DNA of 28,925 bases from a virus, in the IMG/VR virus record IMGVR_UViG_3300043331_001017, positions 1-28,925 of that record; one strand, given 5' to 3'. Below, piece by piece: positions 20,316-25,870 of this stretch; the stretch's first letter is position 1, and every line of letters starts with the position of its first letter. The notes beneath the pieces are model-generated. The model was not told the DNA's origin and made no database searches. It saw nothing but the letters and a program-made list of their open reading frames with translations. The position numbers and the translations under genes are program-made.

Positions 20316-20956
20316 CCGCCACCGCCCCGCCGGTCCTCGCCGAGCGCGCCGGGCACCCGCACCACCCGCCGCTCGATCGCCTCGAGGCGGCGGTCCGGCC
20401 CCTCGCACTCGATCACCAGCCCCGACAGCAGGCGCGAGCCGAGGCGCGGCTCCGACTTGTAGAGGTCCTCGGCGGTCTGGTTCGTGGTGAAGATCGTCGG
20501 CCGAGCCTGCGCGTACCGCTCGATCACCACGCGCGCCGTCACGTCGGCCGTCCAGTCCGTCCGCCGCTCCGCGCCCCATTCGTCGATCACCGCGAGCCGA
20601 GAGAGCCGGAGCTTGCGCAGCAGCGACTCGTCCCCGCCGTCCTCGATCAGGTCGCGCATGCGCTCGATCACCAGCGGGAGCACGAAGAGGCGGGGCAGGA
20701 GGTCGATCGGCGACGGCGCGTCGAGCGGCCGGTAACTGCCCTGCTCGGACGGCTCCTCGACCAGCCACGAGTCCGCCGCCCGGCGCAGCGTGGCGACGGC
20801 AAGGTGCGTCTTGCCGTTGCCGGGCTCGCCGCAGATCGCGACGAAGGGCGGCGAGCCCTCCCAGGCCGCCAGCGCGGCCGGGAACGCGCCCTCCCAGGTG
20901 TTCACCCTCATGCGCTCGTACTCGGCGGGGAGCCGCAGCACGGAAGCCCACGTCAC
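20312..20956 (-). CDS. DnaC-like helicase loader ATPase
   Basis: A 214-residue AAA+ protein from a GTG overlapping the upstream stop. Walker A is ICGEPGNGKTHLAVATLRR (GKT at 48-50), Walker B is LAVIDEWGAER (Asp125, Glu126), sensor I is FTTNQT (about 156-161) and the SRL box (RLGSRLLSG, about 171-179) supplies the arginine finger region. These features identify DnaC/IstB-type loaders. In phage replication such proteins place the host DnaB helicase on the origin, together with an initiator, as lambda P does. It lies just after the probable initiator gene. No phage helicase is present in this window, which agrees with use of the host enzyme. Its N-terminus is short, so partner contacts may be distinct. 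Confidence 0.9.
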   Translation of the reverse strand: MTWASVLRLPAEYERMRVNTWEGAFPAALAAWEGSPPFVAICGEPGNGKTHLAVATLRRAADSWLVEEPSEQGSYRPLDAPSPIDLLPRLFVLPLVIERMRDLIEDGGDESLLRKLRLSRLAVIDEWGAERRTDWTADVTARVVIERYAQARPTIFTTNQTAEDLYKSEPRLGSRLLSGLVIECEGPDRRLEAIERRVVRVPGALGEDRRGGGG

Positions 20957-21861
20957 CCGGCCGCCCCCTTCCCCGTCGCCGCCCGGATCTTGTCGAGCGA
21001 CGCCTGGCTGAAGCCGGCGCGGCGGCGCTCGAGGTCGGGGGAGAGGCGCCCATTCCCGGCAGGCCGCGGCGCCGGCGGCTCGTTGCCCCCGTGTGCGAGC
21101 CAGGTCGGCAGGATCTTCGCCACCCAGGCGAAGCCGCGGGCGAGGTGGTTTTGCTCACCGAGCTTCCCGAGGGCCGCGAGCAGGCGGTCCACCCCGGGGC
21201 CGCCGTCGCCGTTCCACTCCTTGGCCCACTTGCCGGCGACCGGCCACGGGGGCCAGAGCTTCTCCGGGACCTCGTGATCGGCAAACACCTTGCGGACCGC
21301 TTCCGCTGCGGGGTTGTTGGAGGGCGGCTTCTCGGGTGGAGGGCCGAGCGGTAGCTCGGCACCCTTCTGATCTGAGCCTGCATCTGCATCTGAGCCTGCA
21401 TCTGCATCTGAGGGCTTACCTTGCTTGACCGGGGCTGATCCGCGCTTACGCCTGCTTACGGCGGGCTTACCGGCTTGCTCCTCGGCTTCGGCCTGCTGAC
21501 GGTCTCTCCACCGCTGTTGCGCATCGCGGTTTTGGCGCCGCCGATCCTCGCGGTTTCCCATCGCGCGGTAGAGCGCGTGGTTCACGAGTTGCCACCCGTA
21601 GGGCTGCCCATCGATCGGCAGGATGCGGCGGCCCTCGGCGTCCGGGGTGCGGCTGAGAGGATCTGGAGTGGAGAGCGCCGCGGCGGCGGAGTCGACGTCG
21701 ACGAGCGGGATGTTGGTCCGGCGCGCGAAGGCGGCGGCGGTCATGTCCACTCGCCCGTCCTCGTCAGCGAGCATAATCATGTAGTGCCAGATCAGGCGGG
21801 TGATCGGGGGCAGCTCGACCATCGTGGAGTCGAGCTCGCGCTCGAAGATCTTGCCGTACAT
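20953..21861 (-). CDS. Phage replication initiator / replisome organiser-like protein
   Basis: A 302-residue protein; the ATG overlaps the upstream TGA as TGATG. The N-terminal 110 residues form a winged-helix-type region (FERELDSTMVELPPITRLIW, the VDMTAAAFARRTNIPLVDVD segment, DPLSRTPDAEGRRILPIDG, YGWQLVNHALYRAMGNRED) found in phage replication proteins that bind the origin. A charged, low-complexity linker follows (about 115-195), with repeats of SDADAG and proline runs. The C-terminal 100 residues are helical with a Trp-rich segment and may contact the helicase loader. The linker overlaps an 18-base tandem repeat (21373-21411). Direct linkage to a DnaC-like gene supports the assignment. 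The origin may lie within or near this gene, but none is identified. Confidence 0.72.
   Translation of the reverse strand: MYGKIFERELDSTMVELPPITRLIWHYMIMLADEDGRVDMTAAAFARRTNIPLVDVDSAAAALSTPDPLSRTPDAEGRRILPIDGQPYGWQLVNHALYRAMGNREDRRRQNRDAQQRWRDRQQAEAEEQAGKPAVSRRKRGSAPVKQGKPSDADAGSDADAGSDQKGAELPLGPPPEKPPSNNPAAEAVRKVFADHEVPEKLWPPWPVAGKWAKEWNGDGGPGVDRLLAALGKLGEQNHLARGFAWVAKILPTWLAHGGNEPPAPRPAGNGRLSPDLERRRAGFSQASLDKIRAATGKGAAG
21373..21411. repeat. 18-base tandem repeat within the replication initiator gene
   Basis: The unit TGAGCCTGCATCTGCATC begins at 21373 and again at 21391, and a third partial unit begins at 21409. It encodes repeated SDADAG residues in the linker of the replication initiator. 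In lambda and relatives, direct repeats in the initiator gene form the origin, so this is a weak origin candidate. The unit is short and has few copies. Confidence 0.6.
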
Positions 21862-22067
21862 CAGCCCCCCGCAGCCCCCGCCGGCTTGAGCATCATCGTC
21901 TCGCCACAGCAGCGCGGCCAGCCGTGCTCGAAGTACTCGGCGGCCTGTACTTCGTCGAGTTGCTCGATTCGCCGGCACCGGGCGCAGCGAAGGTGCTTGA
22001 TCCGGCCGTCGGCCGAGTAGACAGTAGCGGCGATCCTCTCGGCCAACTCCTCCAGCCCGGCGCTCAC
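21861..22067 (-). CDS. Small zinc-ribbon-like protein
   Basis: A 68-residue protein from a GTG overlapping the previous stop as GTGA; its TGA overlaps the initiator ATG. It has LRCARCRRI (Cys-x2-Cys) and WPRCCGETM (paired Cys), with IEQLDEVQAAEYFEHG between. The four cysteines are spaced for one zinc. It may be a DNA- or protein-binding accessory factor for replication. No family is recognised. Confidence 0.68.
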   Translation of the reverse strand: MSAGLEELAERIAATVYSADGRIKHLRCARCRRIEQLDEVQAAEYFEHGWPRCCGETMMLKPAGAAGG

Positions 22068-22312
22068 CCCTCCCCGCCCTCCCCGCCGCGCTTCGCCGCC
22101 CGCTCCATGATCTCCCGCATGGAGAGCTGGCCGGCGGGGCGCAGCAGGCGGGCCTCGGCGGCGTCCAGTCGCTCACGTAGCGCGGCGCAGAGCGCCTTGA
22201 GCGTCGCCGGCGGGGTGTCGCCGGGATCGGTGTCGCCGAGGGCGGCGAGCGCCTTGTCGGCGCGCCTGCCGCGGTCCTCGAGCAGGGCGATGGGGGTTCT
22301 ACGTTCGGCCAC
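22064..22312 (-). CDS. Small helical hypothetical protein
   Basis: An 82-residue protein from a GTG with GGAGGGAGGG just ahead, a strong ribosome site. It is helical and charged (LEDRGRRADKALAALG, LKALCAALRERLDAAEAR) and ends in a Gly/Glu tail. The TGA overlaps the next gene's GTG. It starts a coupled run that leads into the zinc-ribbon, initiator, loader and ParB-methyltransferase genes, so it is the first gene of the replication group. No family is recognised. Confidence 0.65.
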   Translation of the reverse strand: MAERRTPIALLEDRGRRADKALAALGDTDPGDTPPATLKALCAALRERLDAAEARLLRPAGQLSMREIMERAAKRGGEGGEG

Positions 22313-22333
22313 GGGTCCCTCCCTCCTGGTAGA

Positions 22334-22351
22334 GCGGCGAGGCTACGCTGC
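22334..22351 (-). repeat. Hairpin element, class 2, copy 1
   Basis: On the minus strand GCAGCG-TAGCCT-CGCCGC forms a stem with five of six pairs and a six-base loop. It lies 22 bases before the GTG of the next gene, ahead of its GGAGGGAGGG ribosome site. A second copy with a perfect stem is at 22667-22684, within a longer related stretch of about 45 bases (22334-22380 and 22667-22713). Confidence 0.55.
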
Positions 22352-22376
22352 GGGTTTGATGACGGCCCCTTGGCCT

Positions 22377-22643
22377 CTACTTCGTTGGCTTGTTGGCTTC
22401 TGGTCCAGCGGTGCCTTCCGGGGCTGCTCCCTTCATCGGGACCGGCTCCATGACTCGCTGGTCGCCGACGCGTTCCAACCGCACGAGATCGAACCAGGCG
22501 GACTCTGCGGGCTTGCCGTCATCCCGCACCGTGCCCCAGACGATCCCCTGGACACAACCGTACAGATCGAGCCCGATGTGCGTTACCACGCCCGTATATC
22601 CGGTCACGCGGTCCTTGACTTTCCATCCCAGCAGATCGAACAT
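22377..22643 (-). CDS. Small hypothetical protein with beta-barrel-like start
   Basis: An 88-residue protein with ATG preceded by AAGGAGGGGG at a suitable distance. It begins MFDLLGWKVKDRVTGYTGVV, continuing THIGLDLYGCVQGIVWG and then VRDDGKPAESAWFDLVRLER. The pattern of a short strand-rich domain with 'D.vTG.tGvvt.ig..l.Gc.q..v' is seen in many phage proteins of unknown function and could be a KOW/SH3-like barrel. The C-terminus is disordered. It lies between a lone antitoxin-like gene and the replication group. Confidence 0.72.
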   Translation of the reverse strand: MFDLLGWKVKDRVTGYTGVVTHIGLDLYGCVQGIVWGTVRDDGKPAESAWFDLVRLERVGDQRVMEPVPMKGAAPEGTAGPEANKPTK

Positions 22644-22666
22644 GCGCTGCCCCCTCCTTCGGTTGT

Positions 22667-22684
22667 GCGGCGAGGCTACGCCGC
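22667..22684 (-). repeat. Hairpin element, class 2, copy 2
   Basis: GCGGCG-TAGCCT-CGCCGC on the minus strand makes a perfect six-pair stem. The TAG in the loop is the stop codon of the Phd-like gene. The element precedes AAGGAGGGGG and the ATG of the 88-residue protein. Confidence 0.58.
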
Positions 22685-22870
22685 GGGTTCTTGAGCGGCC
22701 CCCCGCCTCTCGGCCAGCGGGGCGCCGGATTCGTCTACGGGCACGAGCAGCGCGACCGGGCGCCCGTTGCGGACGACCAGCACCCGCCGCCCGCGGAGCA
22801 CACGGTCGAGCGTCGCCCCCGTCAGGCGGTTCAGCTCCCGCGCCGTAACCGCGTCCGTATTGTCTGTCAT
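22676..22870 (-). CDS. Phd/YefM-like antitoxin, no adjacent toxin
   Basis: A 64-residue protein. The sequence AVTARELNRLTGATLDRVLR followed by GRRVLVVRNGRPVALLVPVD matches the Phd/YefM antitoxin fold: an N-terminal DNA-binding strand-helix unit, then the 'v.v.r.Grpva.Lvp' strand. The toxin-binding C-terminal helix is short and the tail ends in Ala/Glu. Neighbouring genes show no Doc, RelE or PIN toxin features. It may neutralise a host toxin or act alone as a repressor. A promoter-like site places the ATG six bases after TACGAT, so it may be leaderless; the ATG also overlaps the upstream stop as ATGA. Confidence 0.77.
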   Translation of the reverse strand: MTDNTDAVTARELNRLTGATLDRVLRGRRVLVVRNGRPVALLVPVDESGAPLAERRGAAQEPAA

Positions 22871-23025
22871 GGGCGGATCGTAGCCTCGGCCTTCGGCGGT
22901 GTCAAGCCCGGCACCTCCGCCAGCAGCCGCTCGCGCATCTTGGGGCTGAGCCGCTCGAACCAGTCGTGCGGCACACGCTTTCGGAGTTCGGCGGCGAGGC
23001 GCTCGAGGTCGGCCCGCGCCGTCAC
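22867..23025 (-). CDS. Very small helical protein upstream of the antitoxin-like gene
   Basis: A 52-residue protein from a GTG overlapping the previous TGA as GTGA. It starts MTARADLERLAAELRKRVPH and continues DWFERLSPKMRERLLAEVPG, with a helix-loop-helix feel and balanced charge. Its last codons contain the promoter of the next gene and its TGA overlaps that ATG. It may be real because both ends are coupled. No family is recognised. Confidence 0.5.
   Translation of the reverse strand: MTARADLERLAAELRKRVPHDWFERLSPKMRERLLAEVPGLTPPKAEATIRP
22877..22905 (-). promoter_or_regulatory. Promoter for the Phd-like gene, leaderless
   Basis: TTGACA (22900-22905) and TACGAT (22877-22882), minus strand, are 17 bases apart and lie inside the end of the upstream gene. 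The bases between -10 and ATG, CCGCCC, are the same as for the plus-strand promoter at 28376-28405. The shared layout supports a real site even though it overlaps coding sequence. Confidence 0.62.
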
Positions 23026-23432
23026 GCCGCAACCTCCGCCAGCCTCGCCAGCCGCCCCGCATGCGCTGAGATCCTCTCCGGGTAGCTCACGATCCTGATC
23101 CTCCCCCGCTGCCGCCCCTCGGCCCACTCCGCGAGCGTGCGCCCGGCCCGGCAAAGCGCCGCCAGCCCCTCGGCGAGCCAGCCGTCCGGCGCTCCGAAGT
23201 GGTCGAGCCGGGAGCAGGGCAGGCAGACCTCGCCGCCCTCACTCGGGAGTAGGCAGCGGGGGCACGGCTCGGGCGGTGTCGCTGATACCGCTGATACCGG
23301 CGGGGCAGCCGCTCGCCGGGGCACTGACCGCACCCGCGGACCGCCGCCCGGCATCGGGAGCTGCTGCGGCCCCTCCCGGCACAGCGCGCAGACCGCTGGG
23401 CCGCCGGGGAGGCCGTGGCGGCACTTCACCAT
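23022..23432 (-). CDS. Zinc-finger hypothetical protein
   Basis: A 136-residue protein; the ATG overlaps the previous TGA as TGATG. It has two Cys groups: MVKCRHGLPGGPAVCALC (with His) and EPCPRCLLPSEGGEVCLPC, each spaced to bind a zinc. Between them a Pro/Arg/Ser-rich linker is probably disordered. The C-terminal third is helical and basic (AEWAEGRQRGRIRIVSYPER, ISAHAGRLARLAEVAA). Such paired knuckles often bind nucleic acid or protein partners. No family is assigned. Confidence 0.66.
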   Translation of the reverse strand: MVKCRHGLPGGPAVCALCREGPQQLPMPGGGPRVRSVPRRAAAPPVSAVSATPPEPCPRCLLPSEGGEVCLPCSRLDHFGAPDGWLAEGLAALCRAGRTLAEWAEGRQRGRIRIVSYPERISAHAGRLARLAEVAA

Positions 23433-23656
23433 CAGCGGAGCCTCGCCAGCTCCCGCCGCCGCTCGCGCACGAGCGCGCGGAGTTGCTCGCGCACCCAGGC
23501 CGGGATGGGCCGCTCGCCGCTCGCCCACCGGCGCACGAGGCGGGGGTCGATGCCTGGGGCCTCGGCGCCGGGGCGGTGGAGCTGCCGGGCGAGCGGCTCC
23601 TGCCAGCGCTCGCCGAGCAGGAGCGTGCCGTAGCGGGCGAGGGCGGCGGGGGTCAT
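23432..23656 (-). CDS. Small helix-turn-helix-like DNA-binding protein
   Basis: A 74-residue protein with AAGGAG five bases before the ATG. It has the pattern ALARYGTLLLGERWQEPLAR, then GIDPRLVRRWASGERPIPAW and a helix VREQLRALVRERRRELARL. This 'yG..l.G..W...la..l' plus 'v..rlVrRW.sG.rpiP' arrangement is common in small phage and prophage regulators related to XRE proteins. A longer frame upstream starts inside the hairpin at 23907-23923 and has poor composition. It is basic overall. It may control the surrounding early genes. Confidence 0.72.
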   Translation of the reverse strand: MTPAALARYGTLLLGERWQEPLARQLHRPGAEAPGIDPRLVRRWASGERPIPAWVREQLRALVRERRRELARLR

Positions 23657-23697
23657 GTCGTCTCCTTGGGGCGCCTGTGAGCGCTCCCGTGGTGCTT

Positions 23698-23880
23698 CTA
23701 GGCGGCGCTCTGACGGCGCCGGTGCGCCGCGTCGGCGTAGATCTGCCGAGCCTCGACCGGCGCATCCTTGGGCGGGGCGGGCCGGTCCAGCAGGCCATCG
23801 GCGTAGGCCTGGCGCAACACCGCGGAGTCGGCGTAGCCATAGAACGCGATCGCCTTCGAGTATCCGGGCTCGATGTTCAT
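23698..23880 (-). CDS. Very small hypothetical protein
   Basis: A 60-residue protein, ATG preceded by GGAGAG. It begins MNIEPGYSKAIAFYGYADSA and includes Tyr-rich segments (FYGYADSAVLRQAYADGLL) and a basic C-terminus (YADAAHRRRQSAA). It lies between a class 1 hairpin element (23907-23923) and the helix-turn-helix gene. No family is recognised. The clear ribosome site supports a real gene. Confidence 0.55.
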   Translation of the reverse strand: MNIEPGYSKAIAFYGYADSAVLRQAYADGLLDRPAPPKDAPVEARQIYADAAHRRRQSAA

Positions 23881-23906
23881 GGAGTGCTCTCCATTCGCTG
23901 TCGGTA

Positions 23907-23923
23907 GACCGGTCCATCCGGCC
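23907..23923 (-). repeat. Hairpin element, class 1, copy 2
   Basis: The element differs from copy 1 at one base (GACCGG-TCCAT-CCGGCC), so five of six pairs form. It lies between the 101-residue paralogue 2 stop and the GGAGAG site of the 60-residue protein. Confidence 0.62.
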
Positions 23924-23968
23924 CCCGATCGAGCGCCCCGGCCGTCCGAGGCGCTCTCGGGGGGTCGG

Positions 23969-24274
23969 CTAGGCGCGGCACTCCGGGCAGTCGGGCGTGC
24001 AGGGCGTGTCCGGCCAGTAGCCGAGCGCCTTGTAGGACTCGACCTCGGCGGGCAGCCCGGCGATGCCGTTCGCGTGCGACCAGTTCACGTCGCGCGGGGA
24101 GCCTCCGTTCTCGCGCACCCAGGCGACCAGTCCGGCGGTCGCCTCCAGCGTGTCGAACTCGGCGTCCTCACCAGCCCCCCGGCGGGCGTCCTCGATCGCC
24201 GCCTCCGGCGTCTCGCCGATCCCGTAGATGGCCGTCCAGCAGTTCTCGCCCCCTGTGTCCGTCGCGATGTACAT
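23969..24274 (-). CDS. 101-residue hypothetical protein, paralogue 2
   Basis: Same length as the protein at 17822-18127, and 84 of 101 positions agree. The N-terminal half is almost unchanged (MYIATDTGGENCWTAIYGIG, then the TPEAAIEDARRGAGEDAEF segment). Differences cluster at about residues 56-85. The end PDTPCTPDCPECRA keeps the Cys residues. It is flanked on both sides by class 1 hairpins. The ATG has AAGGAG upstream. One copy could have arisen from the other by duplication with its hairpin. Function is unknown; conservation of both copies implies some use or recent origin. Confidence 0.8.
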   Translation of the reverse strand: MYIATDTGGENCWTAIYGIGETPEAAIEDARRGAGEDAEFDTLEATAGLVAWVRENGGSPRDVNWSHANGIAGLPAEVESYKALGYWPDTPCTPDCPECRA

Positions 24275-24294
24275 GGTTCACTCGCTCCTTTCCG

Positions 24295-24311
24295 GGCCGG
24301 TCCATCCGGCC
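24295..24311 (-). repeat. Hairpin element, class 1, copy 3
   Basis: Identical to copy 1: GGCCGG-TCCAT-CCGGCC. It sits between the HNH gene stop (24318) and the AAGGAG site of the 101-residue paralogue 2. Confidence 0.7.
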
Positions 24312-24317
24312 CCCGGG

Positions 24318-24779
24318 TTACTGCGAGCGCAGCCGTTCGCGGCGTCGCTCGGATATTAGGGCTTTCTGAATCGTTCTTTTGTGGACGCCAAAGTAGGCGG
24401 CCAGCTCGCGCAGCGTGGACCCGCCGCGGCGTTTCGCGAGGACAAGGGCGTTGCGCGCGTTCTTGCGCGACGGCATGCGGTCGCGCTTGATCGTGTCCGC
24501 CCGGTTGTCGGCGTCGGTGCCTAGGCGCAGGTGCAGCGGGTTACAACAGGGCGGGTTGTCGCATGAGTGCAGGACGTGGAGTCCTTGCGGTATCGGCTCG
24601 CCGATCATCAACTCGTAGGTGACCCGGTGAGCGCGGCACCGCTTGCCCGCGATCCGAAAGAGCCCGTAGCCGGCGCGAGTACGATGGCGGCCGGTCCATA
24701 AGTGGCAGGCGTTAGGTCCGCTGGAGCGGTCCACCTTGCGCGCCAAGACATCTCGCGGGTTGTTCGTTCTCGGGTCCAT
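24318..24779 (-). CDS. HNH homing-type endonuclease with C-terminal helix-turn-helix
   Basis: A 153-residue protein; ATG at 24779 follows AAAAGGA. The core matches HNH_3-type homing nucleases: CHLWTG, AGYGLFRIAGKRCRAHRVTY, then IPQGLHVLHSCDNPPCCNPL and HLRLGTDADNRAD. These include the Cys/His ligands and the conserved Asn (Cys73, Cys78, Asn80, His83). Residues about 120-145 (GSTLRELAAYFGVHKRTIQK) form a helix-turn-helix, likely a DNA-binding module that gives site choice. Free-standing homing nucleases of this type spread between phage genomes. A longer in-frame start (24824) lacks a ribosome site. Confidence 0.88.
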   Translation of the reverse strand: MDPRTNNPRDVLARKVDRSSGPNACHLWTGRHRTRAGYGLFRIAGKRCRAHRVTYELMIGEPIPQGLHVLHSCDNPPCCNPLHLRLGTDADNRADTIKRDRMPSRKNARNALVLAKRRGGSTLRELAAYFGVHKRTIQKALISERRRERLRSQ

Positions 24780-24815
24780 TCTCAAGTCCTTTTCCGTCCC
24801 TGCCGTCCGGCGAGC

Positions 24816-24839
24816 GGCCGACAAGGGCTGAGGTCGGCC
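24816..24839 (-). terminator. Stem-loop at the end of the XRE/winged-helix gene
   Basis: GGCCGAC (24833-24839, minus) and GTCGGCC (24816-24822) pair perfectly over seven bases with a ten-base loop. The stem starts at the stop codon of the regulator gene. There is no U-run, so complete termination is unlikely; it could be an RNA end-protecting hairpin. Confidence 0.4.
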
Positions 24840-25372
24840 TACGAGTCTCGCTCATCCTCCCGCAGATCAGCCCCCAGGGGCACGAGCAGGTAGCGTCGCC
24901 CGTCGCTGCCCATCACGATCTCGGCGGTGACCTCCGCGAGCCGCTCTAGGATTCCCGGAACTCGGCGAGTCGCGGTCCGGCTCCAGCGATGCGGACGCAC
25001 CGTCCGATCGCAGGTGACGAGCCCGCGCCGCCGGAGCGCGTCGAGCATGCGCCACGCATCGCGGCCGCCGTACTCACGGTCAACCTCGCGGCAGCTCAGC
25101 CGCCGGCCGGGCCGGAGGATACCGAGCACCCGAGCTTGGCCACTCGGCGCTTCGCCCCGCCCCTCAATGAGGACGGCGGCGTCGACGCCAAGCACGCGCG
25201 CGAACCGCTCGACCGTGGCCACCCGCATGCGCAGGGTGCGTCGACTCTGCGTCTCAATCTGGCTGATCCTGGCCAGCGTGACGCCCGCGCGCGCAGCCAG
25301 CTCCGCCTGCGTCCAGCCGAGCTGTCGGCGAAGCCGGGCCACCGTGGAGGCGACATGTCGGGAGGTGACCAT
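24839..25372 (-). CDS. XRE-family regulator with a second winged-helix-like domain
   Basis: A 177-residue protein. The N-terminal 70 residues are an XRE helix-turn-helix: VARLRRQLGWTQAELAARAG, VTLARISQIETQSRRTLR, VATVERFARVLGVDAAVLIE. The part from about 80 to 130 (ARVLGILRPGRRLSCREVDR, AWRMLDALRRRGLVTCDR) resembles a winged helix with a conserved 'L..RGLV..' strand. The C-terminus is strand-rich (GRRYLLVPLGADL). Two DNA-binding-like domains in one chain are less usual than a repressor with a dimerisation domain. Its ATG overlaps the previous gene's TAA as TAATG, so it is translated with the ART-like gene. Confidence 0.83.
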   Translation of the reverse strand: MVTSRHVASTVARLRRQLGWTQAELAARAGVTLARISQIETQSRRTLRMRVATVERFARVLGVDAAVLIEGRGEAPSGQARVLGILRPGRRLSCREVDREYGGRDAWRMLDALRRRGLVTCDRTVRPHRWSRTATRRVPGILERLAEVTAEIVMGSDGRRYLLVPLGADLREDERDS

Positions 25373-25788
25373 TAGATCTCCCGGCACACGATCGCCGCCT
25401 CGTAGGGCTCATCTCCGCGGTCGGCATGCCACTGCATGCCGGTCACGAGGTCGTAGCCGGCGGCGGCACAGGCGGCGAGGAAGTCCGGCTGCTCCATCAC
25501 CTGGTAGAACTCGACCCACGGCCGATCCATCGCGAACCGGTCGGCGTCCTCTTGCTCGATGCCGGCGTCGATTAGGGCGTTCAGGAGCGCGGTACGATCC
25601 TCGCCCCCGAACCGCTCGCCGTCGCCGACGCCGAGGGCGGTGAGGTCGAGCACGCGGGGCTCGTCTATGTCGTAGCGGTGCGCGGCGCCGTACCAGCACG
25701 CCACGTCGGCGTCAGGGGTGAGCCAGGTGCCGACGGTCAGCGCCGGGGGCTCGGGGCGGCTGGTGTCTCCGCGGTAGTAGGTGGTCAT
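25372..25788 (-). CDS. Hypothetical early protein, possible ADP-ribosyltransferase fold
   Basis: A 138-residue acidic protein with GAGAGGAGAG before the ATG and a strong promoter (25832-25861). It begins with YYRGDTSRP, then LTVGTWLTPDADVACWYGAA, PRVLDLTALGVG, and ends GYDLVTGMQWHADRG then EPYEAAIVC. This order (Y-R-G start, 'g.wlt.d...A..Y' segment, 'aGYD.v' and a late acidic strand) resembles small ADP-ribosyltransferase-fold proteins, including some phage anti-defence factors. The match is by pattern only and key catalytic residues are not certain. It is translated before the XRE/winged-helix gene. A purely structural small protein is the alternative. Confidence 0.6.
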   Translation of the reverse strand: MTTYYRGDTSRPEPPALTVGTWLTPDADVACWYGAAHRYDIDEPRVLDLTALGVGDGERFGGEDRTALLNALIDAGIEQEDADRFAMDRPWVEFYQVMEQPDFLAACAAAGYDLVTGMQWHADRGDEPYEAAIVCREI

Positions 25789-25831
25789 CGGGGTCTCTCC
25801 TCTCTCGCGGGCGTCATTGCCCTATGTCCCT

Positions 25832-25861
25832 ACTATACGGGACGGACGCGGCCGGTGTCAA
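25832..25861 (-). promoter_or_regulatory. Strong promoter for the ART-like gene
   Basis: TTGACA (25856-25861) and TATAGT (25832-25837), minus strand, 18 bases apart. It lies immediately after a run of eight C bases (25863-25870) that ends at the stop of the gene at 25871. The predicted transcript has a leader of about 37 bases with a normal ribosome site, so it is not leaderless. Confidence 0.75.
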
Positions 25862-25870
25862 GCCCCCCCC

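Noticed and set aside
21373-21411. Short repeats as a CRISPR-like array
   Set aside because: The repeat is in tandem without spacers and encodes part of a protein.
24689-24699. A further copy of the class 1 hairpin (GGCCGGTCCAT) inside the HNH gene
   Set aside because: Only the left arm and loop match; the right arm is absent, so no hairpin can form, and it lies within coding sequence.
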